A stretch of 64,000 nt of DNA, from positions 163,991,235 through 164,055,234 of the forward strand of contig OX457057.1 of the NCBI GenBank assembly GCA_949752795.1, read 5' to 3'. A model generated the notes under the pieces. The model had not been told where the DNA came from, did no database searches, and saw only the letters and a program-made list of their open reading frames with translations. This document shows positions 46,890 through 57,727 of this stretch, piece after piece. Within the stretch, counting starts at the first letter, position 1. Each line of letters opens with the position of its first letter. Both the position numbers and the translations under genes were made by a program. Source of the stretch: Hyperoodon ampullatus. Its lineage: Eukaryota > Chordata > Mammalia > Artiodactyla > Ziphiidae.

Positions 46890-49000
46890 GTCTCTAGGTT
46901 TTATGATGGCTGGGATACTCAGTTTGGTTCCCAGGCACCTTTAGAGCATACCTGGTAATATGGCAGCAGGGAAGCAGGAGAAGGGAAATGAGGCCCAGAC
47001 ACTGAAAAACAATGGGAAAATGGTGACTGGGTCTTTTCCTTAAAATCGTGATATTTCTTTCAAAATAGAGCCCTAAATAGATTTTTAAACTGGAAGGGAG
47101 AATTAACCTGAACTTCTAGGGGCTAAATTCCGGAAGGGTGAAACTCTTTGAGACATTTTTATAATAACCCCCATGATTAAGGGACATGAAAGCTAGGAGA
47201 GACCCAGCTTGGCCCCAACAATTGGCCTTACAAATTGCCCCACACCCCATGCTGCCATTCTCTTGGGACCTGGGAAAGACACCAGGTCCTTCACCAAGGA
47301 TCTGTCATTTTTACAGTCAGAATACTCTCTCAGACATTCAATCCACTCTTTCCTTGTTTTATAAAAAGTCCAACCTTTATACACCTAATATGATTTAGTC
47401 CTGGTTTCATTTCCTGAATCTTTGTGTTGCTTTTTCTTCCTGGATCTCATGTTCAATGCTGCCAGTTTCTTTGTCCCTGCAGGTGCAGACAGATTAGCAT
47501 AAAGAGTAAGTTGCAGAATTGGAAAACAGCAAATTTGATTTCAAAGGCTGTTTCAGATTGAGGTCCATTTGGTGGCATTAGGAGCAAAACTAATAAACAA
47601 ACCAGATTTTTTTCTACCCAAATTGATTTTTCTTTTACTTGACAGTATCCCTTTAGAAGTAGAGTATTTTATCAAAATCTGATTTTAGCTGTCATGTACA
47701 GTGCTTTTTTTGTTTGTTTCCTTTCTCATTATTTCTGACTGTTAAGTTATGTGGGTTGGCAAAGGAAAATCTTTTCTTTTATAATGAAGAAGGCATTGCC
47801 TTTCCAGTGTCATTATCTGCTGTCATGTTTCACAACCTTACAGCAAGCAGCATATTGTGGTTTGCCATTGTGCTATCATGAGTCCCATTTTGCAGATGGA
47901 AACAAAATTACAAAGAGACTTCAGAGCCATAGCCAGACTCTGAAAAGACACAATTCTGAAGAAATCGGGGTTCCCTTTACTCTTTCACTGTCTAAACAAA
48001 CATTTTTTAGGACTTCGTCTCATAAAGAGTTATATGTATTTACCTGTTGTTCTAGGGGGAAAAAAGAGTCTTCTACAAGCTGTGAGAGGTGATCAGAGGA
48101 GGCTCAGGCTGGGTGCTGTGATCAAGGCCATCTAGTGAGGGGCCAGCGTTTGGAATTCTCAGAGCATTCCAGATCCTCTGAAGGGTATCACATCTCAGTG
48201 GGTAGGCTCCTTTGATTGTAAGGCACAGTAACTCACGTTACTCAGTGATGGGGGTGGTCCTTGTTAGGACTCCCTCATGTCAGCAGGAGGCAGTGACCTC
48301 GAAGTGTTGAAGGAACGGGAGCCATGCTCCTCCCAGGCCTCAAGGCAGGTGGACCCGGATCCAAGATGGCACTTGGGGCTCAGTGAAGGGCTTTGGGGTC
48401 TTCCCTGTGTTGTCCTGCATGAATGTGCCTCAGTTCCTTCTCTTCCCCCTGCCATCTTGACTAGCGTTTCCCTCTGTGCTCAATGTCTTTCCTCTACCTC
48501 AGAGCTTTGCTTACTCGTGTTTTTTCTGTTTCTTCATCTGTCCAGCTTGAAGTGACCCTTATGGCCCAGACTCCCCATCTGTGCTTTTACTGTGCATCTC
48601 TCTGAGTTCTGCTTCTTCTGATTTAGGCCTGATTCCTTCCACGTTCCCTATTTCAGATTCCTAAGAGTGAGAATCTGATTAGCTCAAGTTCTTGTGCTGA
48701 GCCACTTCGTGAGTTCCTGCCCAGTCTATGGACAGGCTGCCCTTGGGTGAAGTGCCCACCCTCAGGGGCTCCTGTGGAAAAGAAGGGCCTGAGGAAGGGG
48801 CTGTGGAGGGAGGGGCCGCTTCCTGTGGAAGGAGCAGTGGGTAAGCGCTAGGATTGGCATGCCTAGTGACTGGCCTACCCATCTTTCCTAAACCTTCCTC
48901 ATACTACTCCTCACCCTGAAGGCGTTAGCAGCCTGTGAGGAATGACTGGCAGTTAATTTCCAGGAGCTAAAATGTTTTCAAGGTCAGAAAAGGAGAAATC
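46890..49000. other. Unique intergenic sequence
   Basis: No gene seen. Frames of 92 codons (48277-48555) and 113 codons (47751-48092) lack domain, family or splice support. Confidence 0.45.
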
Positions 49001-49004
49001 ATTA

Positions 49005-49230
49005 AAGTGGCCGAAGCTCCAAGACACTCTAAGAGCTTTGCATTTATGACTTAATTCCTTGCTCACGACAACTTTCTAAAGTAAATATCATAAGCCTTAT
49101 TGGGCTTATATAACCTGTTCAAGACAAACCAGTACGGAGTAGAAAGGTTGATATTCAAACCCGGTCTGTCTGACTGCAAAATCAGGCCTGCAAATCATAC
49201 CCCTTGCACATCAAACCACGTCTCTTCAAC
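49005..49230 (+). repeat. MIR SINE, plus strand
   Basis: Forward order: 'gagctttgcatttatgacttaattccttgctcacgacaac', 'taacctgttcaagacaaaccagtacggagtagaaaggttgatattcaaacccggtctgtctgactgc', 'cataccccttgcacatcaaaccacg'. Confidence 0.8.
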
Positions 49231-49279
49231 TAGAGTTTTCTTCACCTGAGTCAAATCCAGCATCTATGAAATAGTTTGA

Positions 49280-49740
49280 TTGGAATTGGAGCCCCCGCGA
49301 GAGAGCGTCTAAGCCTCAGCTGGATGGAGGGGATGAGCTTTGGGGGCGGGGGTTCATCTGCCCCTGAGCCCGGACTCCTGGAGGGCCGCGGTGGAGCCGC
49401 AGCCCCGCCCCCAGGTCCTTTCATGCCCCCGTAGCGGAGAGCGTGCATGCGGAAGCCTCCTGTGACTTACATTAACACAGATCCATCATTAATATGACAA
49501 ATAGGCACACCTGCAGACTTAATTGCTTCCATTTTCTTGAGTCACTGATAGGTTTATGGCCTGTCTCAATTCCAGTAAAACCGCAGCAATCTAGATGGGA
49601 CGAAAAAGTGTCTTTCTCCAATCAATCTCTTTGAACAGTCCCAGACTCCAGCCCTGATGACAGACTTTCTCTCTAGACAGGGTAATTAAAGAGGCCGAGA
49701 CGGCTAGTTTCAAAAGTCCCTTCATCTTAGTTTTATCATC
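49280..49740. promoter_or_regulatory. Candidate conserved non-coding block (GC-rich then homeodomain-motif-rich)
   Basis: A non-repetitive stretch. A GC-rich part at 49280-49450 holds several CpG sites ('ggagggccgcggtgg', 'cgcccccagg'). It is followed by an AT-rich part with many binding-site-like words: 'CATTAATATGACAAATA', 'CACACCTGCA' (E-box), 'TTAATTGCTT', 'TGAGTCAC' (AP-1-like) and 'GTAATTAAAG'. No repeat resemblance and no frame. An enhancer role is inference from motif density only. Confidence 0.35.
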
Positions 49741-50300
49741 TGTAACACAATCCTAGAAACTTAGATGGGAAACATCTTTCCTTCTCCCATCCCTCCCCAA
49801 ATGACTGGCCCTCCATGTTGGCAAAGGCTGTATTTCCCCCTCCATTCGTCTCACTCCAGAGGCCAGTCAGCTGGGCTTTCTGCTTCCCTCCTGTGAGGAG
49901 AGTGGATGTGGTGAGGGGTTTCCATTGCAGTTTAGGGATCCCTCACCTAAGATTGAAAGATCTGCCCAGAAAAAGAAAAGCCATCTTTACACCAGAAGCT
50001 TTTTCCTCCACCAAATCCGGGTCTGGCTGTTCATGAAGAAACAAAGATAACACAAAGTAGGATATAAATTATCTCTTAAATGATTGAAGAAACCTCTCAC
50101 AAAGAAAACAAAGCCCCCTAGTATATGTTTTGTACTAATGGAACAATTTAAGTATCAAAATTGAAAACAAAAAAGACAAGGATTTGGAAAACTCTAATAG
50201 GTTATTTATGTATGAAAAATGCATGCTAAATTGAAATTAATTGACCAAAAATAGATTTTTATAACCATCAGGCATATAAGAGGTCCCCCACAAGATGTAA
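49741..50300. other. Unique intergenic sequence
   Basis: Nothing recognised as gene or repeat. Confidence 0.4.
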
Positions 50301-50301
50301 G

Positions 50302-50534
50302 GAAATGATGCCAGGACTCCCCTGGTGGCGCAGGGGTTGAGAGTCCGCCTGCCGATGCAGGGGACGCGGGTTTGTGCCCCGGTCCGGGAAGATCCCACAT
50401 GCCGCGCAGCGGCTGGGCCCGTGAGCCGTGGCCGCTGAGTCTGCACATCCGGAGCCTGTGCTCTGCAACGGGAGAGGCCACAACAGTGAGAGGCCCGCGT
50501 ACCGCAAAAAAAAAAAAAAAAGAAATGATGCCAG
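50302..50534 (+). mobile_element. CHR SINE (short form) with 13-bp TSD
   Basis: Body 50315-50521 in forward orientation: head 'gactcccctggtggcgcaggggttgag' with the Pol III A-box, B-box region 'gcgggtttgtgcccc', compact body and a 15-base A tail. Duplication GAAATGATGCCAG, perfect, at 50302-50314 and 50522-50534. Confidence 0.94.
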
Positions 50535-50989
50535 TCTGAAAAACCCTAAATTCTCTCATGATTGTAGGAGGGGGAAAATGATAAAATTAACTGATGGAAT
50601 GACTTTTTTATATTGAAGAATTTGTGAATTTTCATCAAGCATGTTACTTCCTGAAATTTAAGTACTAAAACAAGTAATATTGAGTACAAAGAGTACCCCA
50701 AACTGGGTAACAAGAATATTTAAATTACTGGTGCTAACTGAGATACACCCATGCATCCTGAGGAACTGCAGAGATGAAGTTAGGGAAAGTGGTAAAAAAT
50801 ATCTAGTTCAACCTGATCTGGCAGACCTTCCCAGTTTTTAAGGACTCTGAGCCCTTACTGGGAGCAAACCCCTAAAGTTGATGCTGCTGGATGAGATCTG
50901 TAAATACTTCTACATAATTGAACCTAGCATGCATGGAAGAAGTAGGCACAGTGGTGGGGGTAGACATGGTAACCGTGGGAATCTATAAA

Positions 50990-51548
50990 GGAAAATCAAG
51001 TCTGAATGATCACTGCTCTGTAGGGGTACCATTCATGCTGATCAAAGGGATCTACTTAGATTTTCAAAAAGCTGTAGCAGGTTCTACCTTTGAAATCTAT
51101 TTTTTAAATGGTAAGTTACTACCGTATTTGTTGGGCATGGAGCCTTCGTTAGGAAAGCAGTATAAAAGTCTTCATACATGGTTTAGATGATACTCAGTTT
51201 ATATACTAGGAAGTCAACTTGATGGAGACAAACTGCAAGAACAGCAGTAGAATCTATGTAGAGAACAGAAAAGAGGGTGGTGATTTTCATGTCATCAACT
51301 TCAAGGTAATGTTCTCCCAGATACAGACTCTAGCTGTAGTTATAAAATATAAAATAAAAGGCTCTCTGTCATGTCATTAATGATTCAGGAAAATAACCTA
51401 GAGTTCATTAAAATCATTCTCTGAAAACATTGACCCGATATGCTACCCTGGCTGAAAAAGAGGAACGAAATGGCATCGTGAAGGGCATGGGAAACACAAC
51501 AGCACTCTACACTTAGGTAGAATCACATTGATTTTTTACCAGGAATAA
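50990..51548 (+). mobile_element. CR1-like LINE, first part
   Basis: Decayed reverse transcriptase and downstream sequence of CR1 type: 'cttagattttcaaaaagctgtagcagg' (DFQKAV-like), 'tttagatgatactcagtttatatactaggaagtcaac', 'gcaagaacagcagtag', and 'gctgaaaaagaggaacgaaatggcatcgtgaagggcatggg', the last near-typical of CR1. No intact frame. Confidence 0.55.
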
Positions 51549-51815
51549 AAGAAGTTATTCTTGTGGCTAATCTTTTTTTTTTTTTTTTTTTTTTTTGCGG
51601 TACGCGGGCCTCTCACTGCTGTGGCCTCTCCCGTTGTGGAGCACAGGCCCCAGACGCACAAGCTCAGCGGCCATGGCTCACGGGCCCAGCTGCTCTGCAG
51701 CATATGGGATCTTCCCGGTCCGGGGCACGAACCCGTGTCCCCTGCATCAGCAGGTGGACTCTCAACCACTGCACCACCAGGGAAGCCCAAGAAGTTATTC
51801 TTGTTGCTAATCTTT
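51549..51815 (-). mobile_element. CHR SINE (short form) with long 27-bp TSD
   Basis: Body 51576-51788 in reverse orientation with about 20 T, then the body and head ending 'caccagggaagccc'. The flanking repeat runs from 51549 to 51575 and again 51789-51815, 27 bp with a single mismatch (ttgtGgct versus ttgtTgct). This is longer than the usual 10-18 bp in this window. Confidence 0.93.
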
Positions 51816-51824
51816 AATGATCAT

Positions 51825-52035
51825 AATATTAATAATAACTACAACTCTTATTTCTCATATTTCAAAGCATTCCCATGTGCATTTTCACTTTTATGGCCCT
51901 GTGAGGTAGATATTTGTATTTCCATTTTTTGAAAGATTGAGAAACTGAGGCATTTAGATTGCCGGTGCAGGACCCTTGTCTGAGACTTAGGTTTTCTGAC
52001 ATTAGAATCCTTCCTATTTCAGCTATGCTGCATTA
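51825..52035 (+). repeat. MIR SINE, plus strand
   Basis: Forward order: 'taataataactacaactcttatttctcatatttcaaagcattcccatgtgcattttcac', 'gccctgtgaggtagatatttgtatttcc', 'gattgagaaactgaggc', 'ggttttctgacattagaatcc'. It lies within the CR1-like element. Confidence 0.8.
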
Positions 52036-52039
52036 CCTC

Positions 52040-52500
52040 CGCTCCAGAGAATGCATTTAATGAACCCAGAGAAAGTGCACAGAAAGGCAACTGTAATGGT
52101 CAGCAGGAAGTGGGTGTGGTTGTATGAAGGAAGAATAAAAAACCTGACACATGCTAGACACAACAGCCAAATAAGAATGAAAGAAATATGAATGAGTCTG
52201 TGGATACAAAGACTAAGAGAAGAATGTGCCCATGTTTATCACATAAACTATATGTGACCTTGTTCCCCAAATACTCAACGGCTAGGACTCAAAGCTCTAT
52301 CTGAAACCCAAAGAAGGTGAGTATAGGGCAAATGAAAGGAAGTTCCACTTAACTGAGAAGGTATTATTCATAGAGAGCTTATTTTCCAGTGTGTGGTACA
52401 ATCAGAAAATATAGATGCCGTGAACAAAACAAAAAAGATGCTGAAAATTTCATGAATGAAAAAGACATAATGGCTAAGGAGCTGAGATCAGCTTTACGGC
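52040..52500 (+). mobile_element. CR1-like LINE, second part
   Basis: Continues CR1-like 3' sequence: 'gagaaagtgcacagaaaggcaactgtaatgg', 'gaaggaagaataaaaaacctgacac', 'gagagaagaatgtgcc'-like, 'gggcaaatgaaaggaagttccacttaactgagaagg' and 'tgtgtggtacaatcag', 'gatgctgaaaatttcatgaatg'. The order matches the CR1 3' region; subfamily unknown. Confidence 0.55.
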
Positions 52501-53160
52501 TGATGTCAGAGAGGATATATGCCCCTGACACAGAATTGCCTTCCAGCTCTGTGCCTTTCTGGCCATAGTCTGAGAGCTAGGTGGAGAAGCTATTAGCTGT
52601 CCCTAAGTTCCTGTCAAGTCAATGTCCTGACTTGAGTCTAATCATCCAGTTACCATCACTTGTATTCACAATATAATGGCTTGATCGTGAAACATAGCTG
52701 TATTCCTTTACAGTGTGTTCTTGCAGAAACGGAAGCAGAAAACGCAGCACTTCTTTTCTTTCTGCAAAACTCCACTAACATTGCTTTAGTTAGACCCTCT
52801 AATTAATGGGCGAGTGCTACTAAGTAGAGAATGGAAATGTCCGTGCCACCTGTTAATTTCCTGATCGTTGGTGCTGGTAGGGTATGCTAGGATCAGCTAA
52901 GGAGGAGAACTAACCATGGGAGGTCACCTTGCAGTGGAAATAAGTGTGGGGAGCTACTGAAAATTAAAAATTAAACTCCAGAAGAAATGTAATGTCCATT
53001 AAGATATGAGAATAGTAACAAGGCTAGAGCAGAAAACCAAGAGAAAAGGGGCAAGGAGCACATAGTCAGCAAGTAGGTTGATTAGAAATTAGTTTATAAC
53101 AGGGGCTCTGTATTAGGGTGTTTCATAGGGAAGAGGCAGGAAGGTACTGTGTTTCAGAAC
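52501..53160. other. Unique intergenic sequence
   Basis: No gene or confident repeat. Confidence 0.4.
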
Positions 53161-53164
53161 CCAG

Positions 53165-53385
53165 AATCTGGAGCTAGACATCCTGTTTGAACCCAGTCTT
53201 CTCCACTTGCTAAATGTGTGATGCTAGGCAAGTTCCATAACCTTTCTGTACCTCAGTCCTCTTACAGGTGATTGCTATCCAACTCATAATGACTGTGAAG
53301 ATGAAATGAGTTAATATATTCAAAAGTCCTTAGGTAGCACCCGTCATGTTGTACATACTTCATAAGCATTAGCCATATTGTATAT
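53165..53385 (-). repeat. MIR SINE, minus strand
   Basis: Reverse order and well kept: 'cctgtttgaacccagtcttctccacttgctaaatgtgtgatgctaggcaagttccataacctttctgtacctcag', 'gactgtgaagatgaaatgagttaatatattc', 'taggtagcacccgtcatg'. A poly(A) run of about 17 bases sits downstream at 53469-53485. Confidence 0.9.
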
Positions 53386-53734
53386 TGGGTTCATAGACAG
53401 TCTATGTTTAGGGACTGATGTTGTTCATGCACCCAGGTAATGCTTTCCACTCTTGATTTGACCAAGGTCAAAAAAAAAAAAAAAAGAGAGAGAACTATAG
53501 ACAGATTATCAGGTCCCAGTTCATGCATCACCACTCCCCATTCTCACGACCATGGTCAGTGATACCAAGGACACTGCCTCATTTATCTCCTACCGCAGTG
53601 GTCAAGGGGGGCAATAGTTGAAGTCGATTTGTTGGCCTGCATGTTGATGATCCCACACTGGACCTATGTCTCACTAAGTGGCAAGTGGAAAGGGAGAGGC
53701 TTCAGGAAGAGTGTGTTCCTTTTCTAGAGTCACA

Positions 53735-53900
53735 ATGCCAAAGTCATAGGATCAGTTACCTAACCTCTTTGTGATTCACTTTCCTATCTGGGGATGATAA
53801 TAGTACCTATCTTATCAGCCGTCCAGTAGCTTAATGAGAATGTATGTGTTTAGCCCATTACCTACCATATAGTTAGTGCTCAATAAAAGTTAGCTTTTAT
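53735..53900 (-). repeat. MIR SINE, minus strand
   Basis: Reverse order: 'atcagttacctaacctctttgtgattcactttcctatctggggatgataatagtacctatctta', 'agcttaatgagaatgtatgtg', 'catatagttagtgctcaataaaagttagcttttatt'. A second MIR in the same orientation, 350 bp from the previous one. Confidence 0.9.
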
Positions 53901-54326
53901 TGTTTTGAAAAATAGTAATAATTATCAGTTGTCCTACTTTATCTTGTCAAATTTCAGCCTGATCAGAACAGCACTGAGAACTTTGTGAACACTAAACTTG
54001 GCCTGTGCAAAGCATAAATATAAACTCATAGCAGAGATGAGAAAAAGAGGAAAACATCCTTGGCACTGTGAAGTGCATATGATTATCTGAATACAGAGAT
54101 TCAGACACACACTGCAGAGCAGGGCCCAGCACAGAGAGGAGCTGGAGGAATACAGGAGGCGTGAAGAGTGGTGCTGCTGACCAATGCAAAGTGGCGGACC
54201 CGTTTTCTCAAATACATCCTTCGTGAAGAAGGCATGGCTCCCACTTCTCACTGCCAGCCCCATAATGGGTGTTTTGTGTGGAAGGCCTGTAGAGGAGGGA
54301 GGGCTTTTGAATTAAGATAGAGTAGG
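53901..54326. other. Unique intergenic sequence
   Basis: Nothing recognised. Frames at 53934-54263 on the minus strand run without domain or family resemblance. Confidence 0.4.
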
Positions 54327-54327
54327 A

Positions 54328-54534
54328 GGGCTTCCCTGGTGGCACAGTGGTTGGGAGTTCGCCTGCCGATGCAGGGGACGCGGGTTTGTGCCCTGGTCCG
54401 GGAGGATCCCACATGCCGCGGAGCGGCTGGGCCCGTGAGCCATGGCCGCTGAGCCTGCGCGTCCGGAGCCTGTGCTCCGCAACGGGAGAGGCCACAACAG
54501 TGAGAGTCCCGCGTACCACACACACACACACAAA
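54328..54534 (+). mobile_element. CHR SINE (short form) ending in a CA microsatellite
   Basis: Forward orientation: head 'gggcttccctggtggcacagtgg', B-box region 'gcgggtttgtgccctggtcc', compact body, and a tail that is a (CA)n run at about 54516-54532 rather than pure A. Flanks share an imperfect 'AGAGTAGGA / AGAGCAGGA', so the TSD is short or decayed. Confidence 0.92.
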
Positions 54535-54539
54535 AGAGC

Positions 54540-55090
54540 AGGAAGAGAGCTGTAATAAAGAAAGAGGAGGAGAAAAGTAGAAAGATGTTAACAACTGGTA
54601 CTGTCAATGTACTGTACGTTATTCCCAGCTGAGCAGCAACATATTTTAGCAATCAAGTGGCCTTGTATTTCTTGTAAATCATTATCTTTCACCCAGCAGG
54701 GACTAGATGGCTAGATTAATATTTCCATGGAGATATCTGTCTGGCAGGTCACTTAGAGTTCATCTTGACCTCTTTTGAAAGGAGCATTTACACAATAGCC
54801 TGCAGAAATGGGCCCAAGAGAGTCTTCAGACCAGTAGCTGGAATCCAGTAAGAAGCAGATCTGATCCTCCGGGGGAGTCTGTCACAGGGAAATCACATCA
54901 GATTGTCATGTGATTTGTACACTAGTGTGAATTGGTTAATAACTCAATTTCATTCCCAGGTCTATAAGCCCAAACTTCAAACTGCTGACAGTGTTTACTA
55001 TTGATACATATCTTCTGTATATCTAATTCATTCAGCTGACACACAAGCACAGTGGTTCATGAGTTCTCAGTATAAATAAACATCGCTTTA
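54540..55090. other. Unique intergenic sequence
   Basis: No gene or confident repeat. Confidence 0.4.
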
Positions 55091-55094
55091 GTAG

Positions 55095-55300
55095 ACAGCA
55101 CAGGTTGGTAGAAGGAGCGCTGTGCTAGGAGTCAGAAGGCTGGATTTGATCCCTGTTACCTCCATTTTAGCTCTAATCCTTGAGATCATCAGTTACCCTC
55201 TTTGGCCTTCGATCCTAATTCTGTAAAACCTACCACAGAGGACTGATAAATGAAAAGAGAAGGGGCCTCATAAGAAAGGTCTTTGTAAGTTGAAACACAG
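55095..55300 (-). repeat. MIR SINE, minus strand
   Basis: Reverse order: 'gttggtagaaggagcgctgtgctaggagtcagaaggctgg', 'atcatcagttaccctctttggcc', 'ctgtaaaacctaccacagaggactgataaatg'. Decayed. Confidence 0.65.
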
Positions 55301-55304
55301 TGAT

Positions 55305-55885
55305 TAGAATAGGAATTTTCTATGTGCTCCAGCCTGTAGAATTCCCTCCCACTCCCCTTTCTCAGGCTGAATAACACAACAGAGACACAAAAGATTATCA
55401 TCACTTCCCAGCTTCACTTCGTAGGAACTTAAGGTTCAGCCCCCACTATGGTAATTGCAGATCGTAGGAAGATAAAAAATAAAATCAGAGAATTTTAGTA
55501 TGAGAAGAGGCTTCAGAAGCCACTCTGACCCTCGTTTCCTGTAGGAGAAAGTGGTTTAGAGAGAAGAGCCTAGACAGATGACTGGCCACCCAGCGTCGGG
55601 CTCCCCGCCTACATGTGTGCAAGAAGGCAGAGCTCACAGTCAGCGAGGTGAGCTCACAGGTCTGTAGGAATAGGACAGAAAGCTTTGTCCACCAGGGGGA
55701 AGATGAGAATGGAAGGTTCCATTTGAGTTGCACCTCTAGGTGTTTATGATAACAAGCACTTATACAAATTAATCTGCAGAAAAGGACTCAGTTTACCCCT
55801 GAAGGAAGCTCAGCTGTTATTTTAACACCATTTCTATTTGGTCCTTCCCTCTTCCTTGAGCACAGTCATCATGAAGCCGAATCTG
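55305..55885. other. Unique intergenic sequence
   Basis: No gene or confident repeat. Confidence 0.4.
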
Positions 55886-55890
55886 GCCTC

Positions 55891-56475
55891 TGTACCCCAA
55901 CACCAAATTAATGCTCTGAGACAGAGTTTTGGGTAAAGTAGAAAAGAATAGCTTCATTGCTTTGCCAGGCAAAGGGGGTCACAGTGGGCTAATGCCCTCA
56001 AAACTGTGTGTTCCCACCTGGAGGCGGTAGTGAGAAGTTTTATAGTAATGGTTCAAAGAGGGTGTGATCAGCTCATGGACATTCTTCTGATTGGTTGGTG
56101 GTGATGTAAGTGGGAGTCAGCATCATCAACCTTCTGGTTCCAACTGGTCTGGGGTCTAGGTGCTTGTGGGCAGCTTATCATTACCTTTTCCCACCTGGTG
56201 GGACTTCCACTACCTGCAAAACAGCTTAAAGATATTGTTCTGTGTATCCCTTGAGGGGCAACCAGGCCCCTGCCCCAAGGCTGCACTATTGTTTCTTTTG
56301 ACTGTTCCTTTGTCTTCGCATCATCTCCCTTCCCTAATTAGCAACTGTTTGAACCTGCTAGTTGGAACTCAGGGAAGGTCATGGAGGATGAATGAAGCCT
56401 ATTTCCTGTAATCAAGAAATGGGGGACACAGAAAGGATTTCGTGCCCAGGAGCCCCAGAGGGTCCTGCTCAGTGT
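55891..56475 (-). mobile_element. Solo LTR of an endogenous retrovirus, minus strand
   Basis: Minus-strand promoter architecture is visible: a CCAAT box in 'CCAACCAATCAGAAG' (about 56083-56097), a TATAAAA box (about 56039-56046), and, about 90 bp further on in element sense, a decayed poly(A) signal 'GCAATGAAGCTATTC' (about 55949-55963), where AATAAA would be expected. The plus strand has 'gaatagcttcattgctttgccaggcaaag', which I know from a common cetartiodactyl LTR. No gag, pol or env sequence flanks it, so it is a solo LTR. Ends are approximate; no TSD was identified. Confidence 0.7.
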
Positions 56476-56925
56476 CAGCCGGTCCCATGTCCGTCTGGGA
56501 TGACCTGCCCATTTTAATTACTGAGTGTCTTGCTAAGTACCTTATAGCAAGCTCAGCCGAGTTAGCCTTGCATGCCAGCCTTGAATGAACATGGACAGCA
56601 TGGCATCATCTCTGAAAGCCCCTGTGGCCAGATCTTAAAGCAAAGATAGTTTAAGTGGGGATTCATCAGAGGTATCTAAGGAGTGTTCAATTTGTTAAGG
56701 GGCATTAGAGAGATATACAAATATGACTTGGCCAGGTTCCTCACTGGAAGTGAACTGATTCTTAATGGTTCCTGGACTTAGGAAGACTTTTAAGCAGCTT
56801 GTGACAGTTAAAATTACCCTTTGCTTAACTCTGTCAAAGATTATTGCTCAATTTTGGAATTTATGTGAGTGACACTAATAATGACAACAGAAAAAACCCC
56901 ACAGTGTTAATAATGACAATGATAT
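56476..56925. other. Unique intergenic sequence
   Basis: Nothing recognised. Confidence 0.4.
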
Positions 56926-56929
56926 TGAT

Positions 56930-56995
56930 GTTGATGGGTATTCATTTTATGCCAGATATTGCTAAGCACTTTACTTCTGTTATCCTGGGGTTGAG
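56930..56995 (+). repeat. MIR fragment, plus strand
   Basis: Short forward piece: 'tgggtattcattttatgccagatattgctaagcactttac'. Too short for subfamily call. Confidence 0.55.
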
Positions 56996-57044
56996 ATGTG
57001 CAAAATGAGAGAATGGGAATTAAAATAGTGGAAAAGAACAATAA

Positions 57045-57265
57045 CCTTGAAGGCAAAAGAACTAGGAATTTTTTCCCCTTAATTTTAGTATTTACTTACC
57101 GGGTGAACTTGGTCAAGTAGTTTTTCTGGAGCTCCTTATTTGTAAAATGGAAATATAAATACCCACATTAAAGGGTCATTAAAGACTAAGTTAGTTCATG
57201 AATGTTGAAAGGGCTTCTTAGCAGAGACCAGCACATAATATGTACATCATTACTGTTGAGTTGAA
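57045..57265 (-). repeat. MIR SINE, minus strand
   Basis: Reverse order: 'gtatttacttaccgggtgaacttggtcaagtagtttttctggagctcc', 'atttgtaaaatggaaatataaatacccacatta', 'gagaccagcacataatatgtacatc'. Lies just before L1-C. Confidence 0.75.
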
Positions 57266-57727
57266 TCATAGATGATAGGAACAGAAATACAAGTGGATGA
57301 GAACTAATTAGAAATGGAGATGAATCAAGACAGTTTAGGGCAAGCAATGGGCTAGTCTCCTTTTGTAAGTCATTAATAGATGATATTTTGTCATTATCAT
57401 TTTCTTTTCTTTTTTTTTTTAGTTTCTGCTTTATAACAAAAGTGAATCAGTTTTACATATACATCTGTTCCCATATCCCTTCCCTCTTGCGTCTCCCTCC
57501 CTCCCACCCCCCAGGCGGTCACAAAGCACTGAGCTGATCTCCCTGTGCGATGCGGCTGCTTCCCACTAGCTATCTACCTTACGTTTGGTAGTGTATATAT
57601 GTCCATGCCTCTCTCTCGCTTTGTCACAGCTTACCCTTCCCCCTCCCCATATCCTCAAGTCCATTCTCAAGTAGGTCTGTGTCTTTATTCCTGTTTTACC
57701 CATAGGTTCTTCATGACATTTTTTCCC

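Noticed and set aside
50315..50400. A possible tRNA gene (A and B box-like sequence)
   Set aside because: It is the tRNA-derived head of a CHR SINE. Cloverleaf pairing is lost and the same head occurs in nine other copies.
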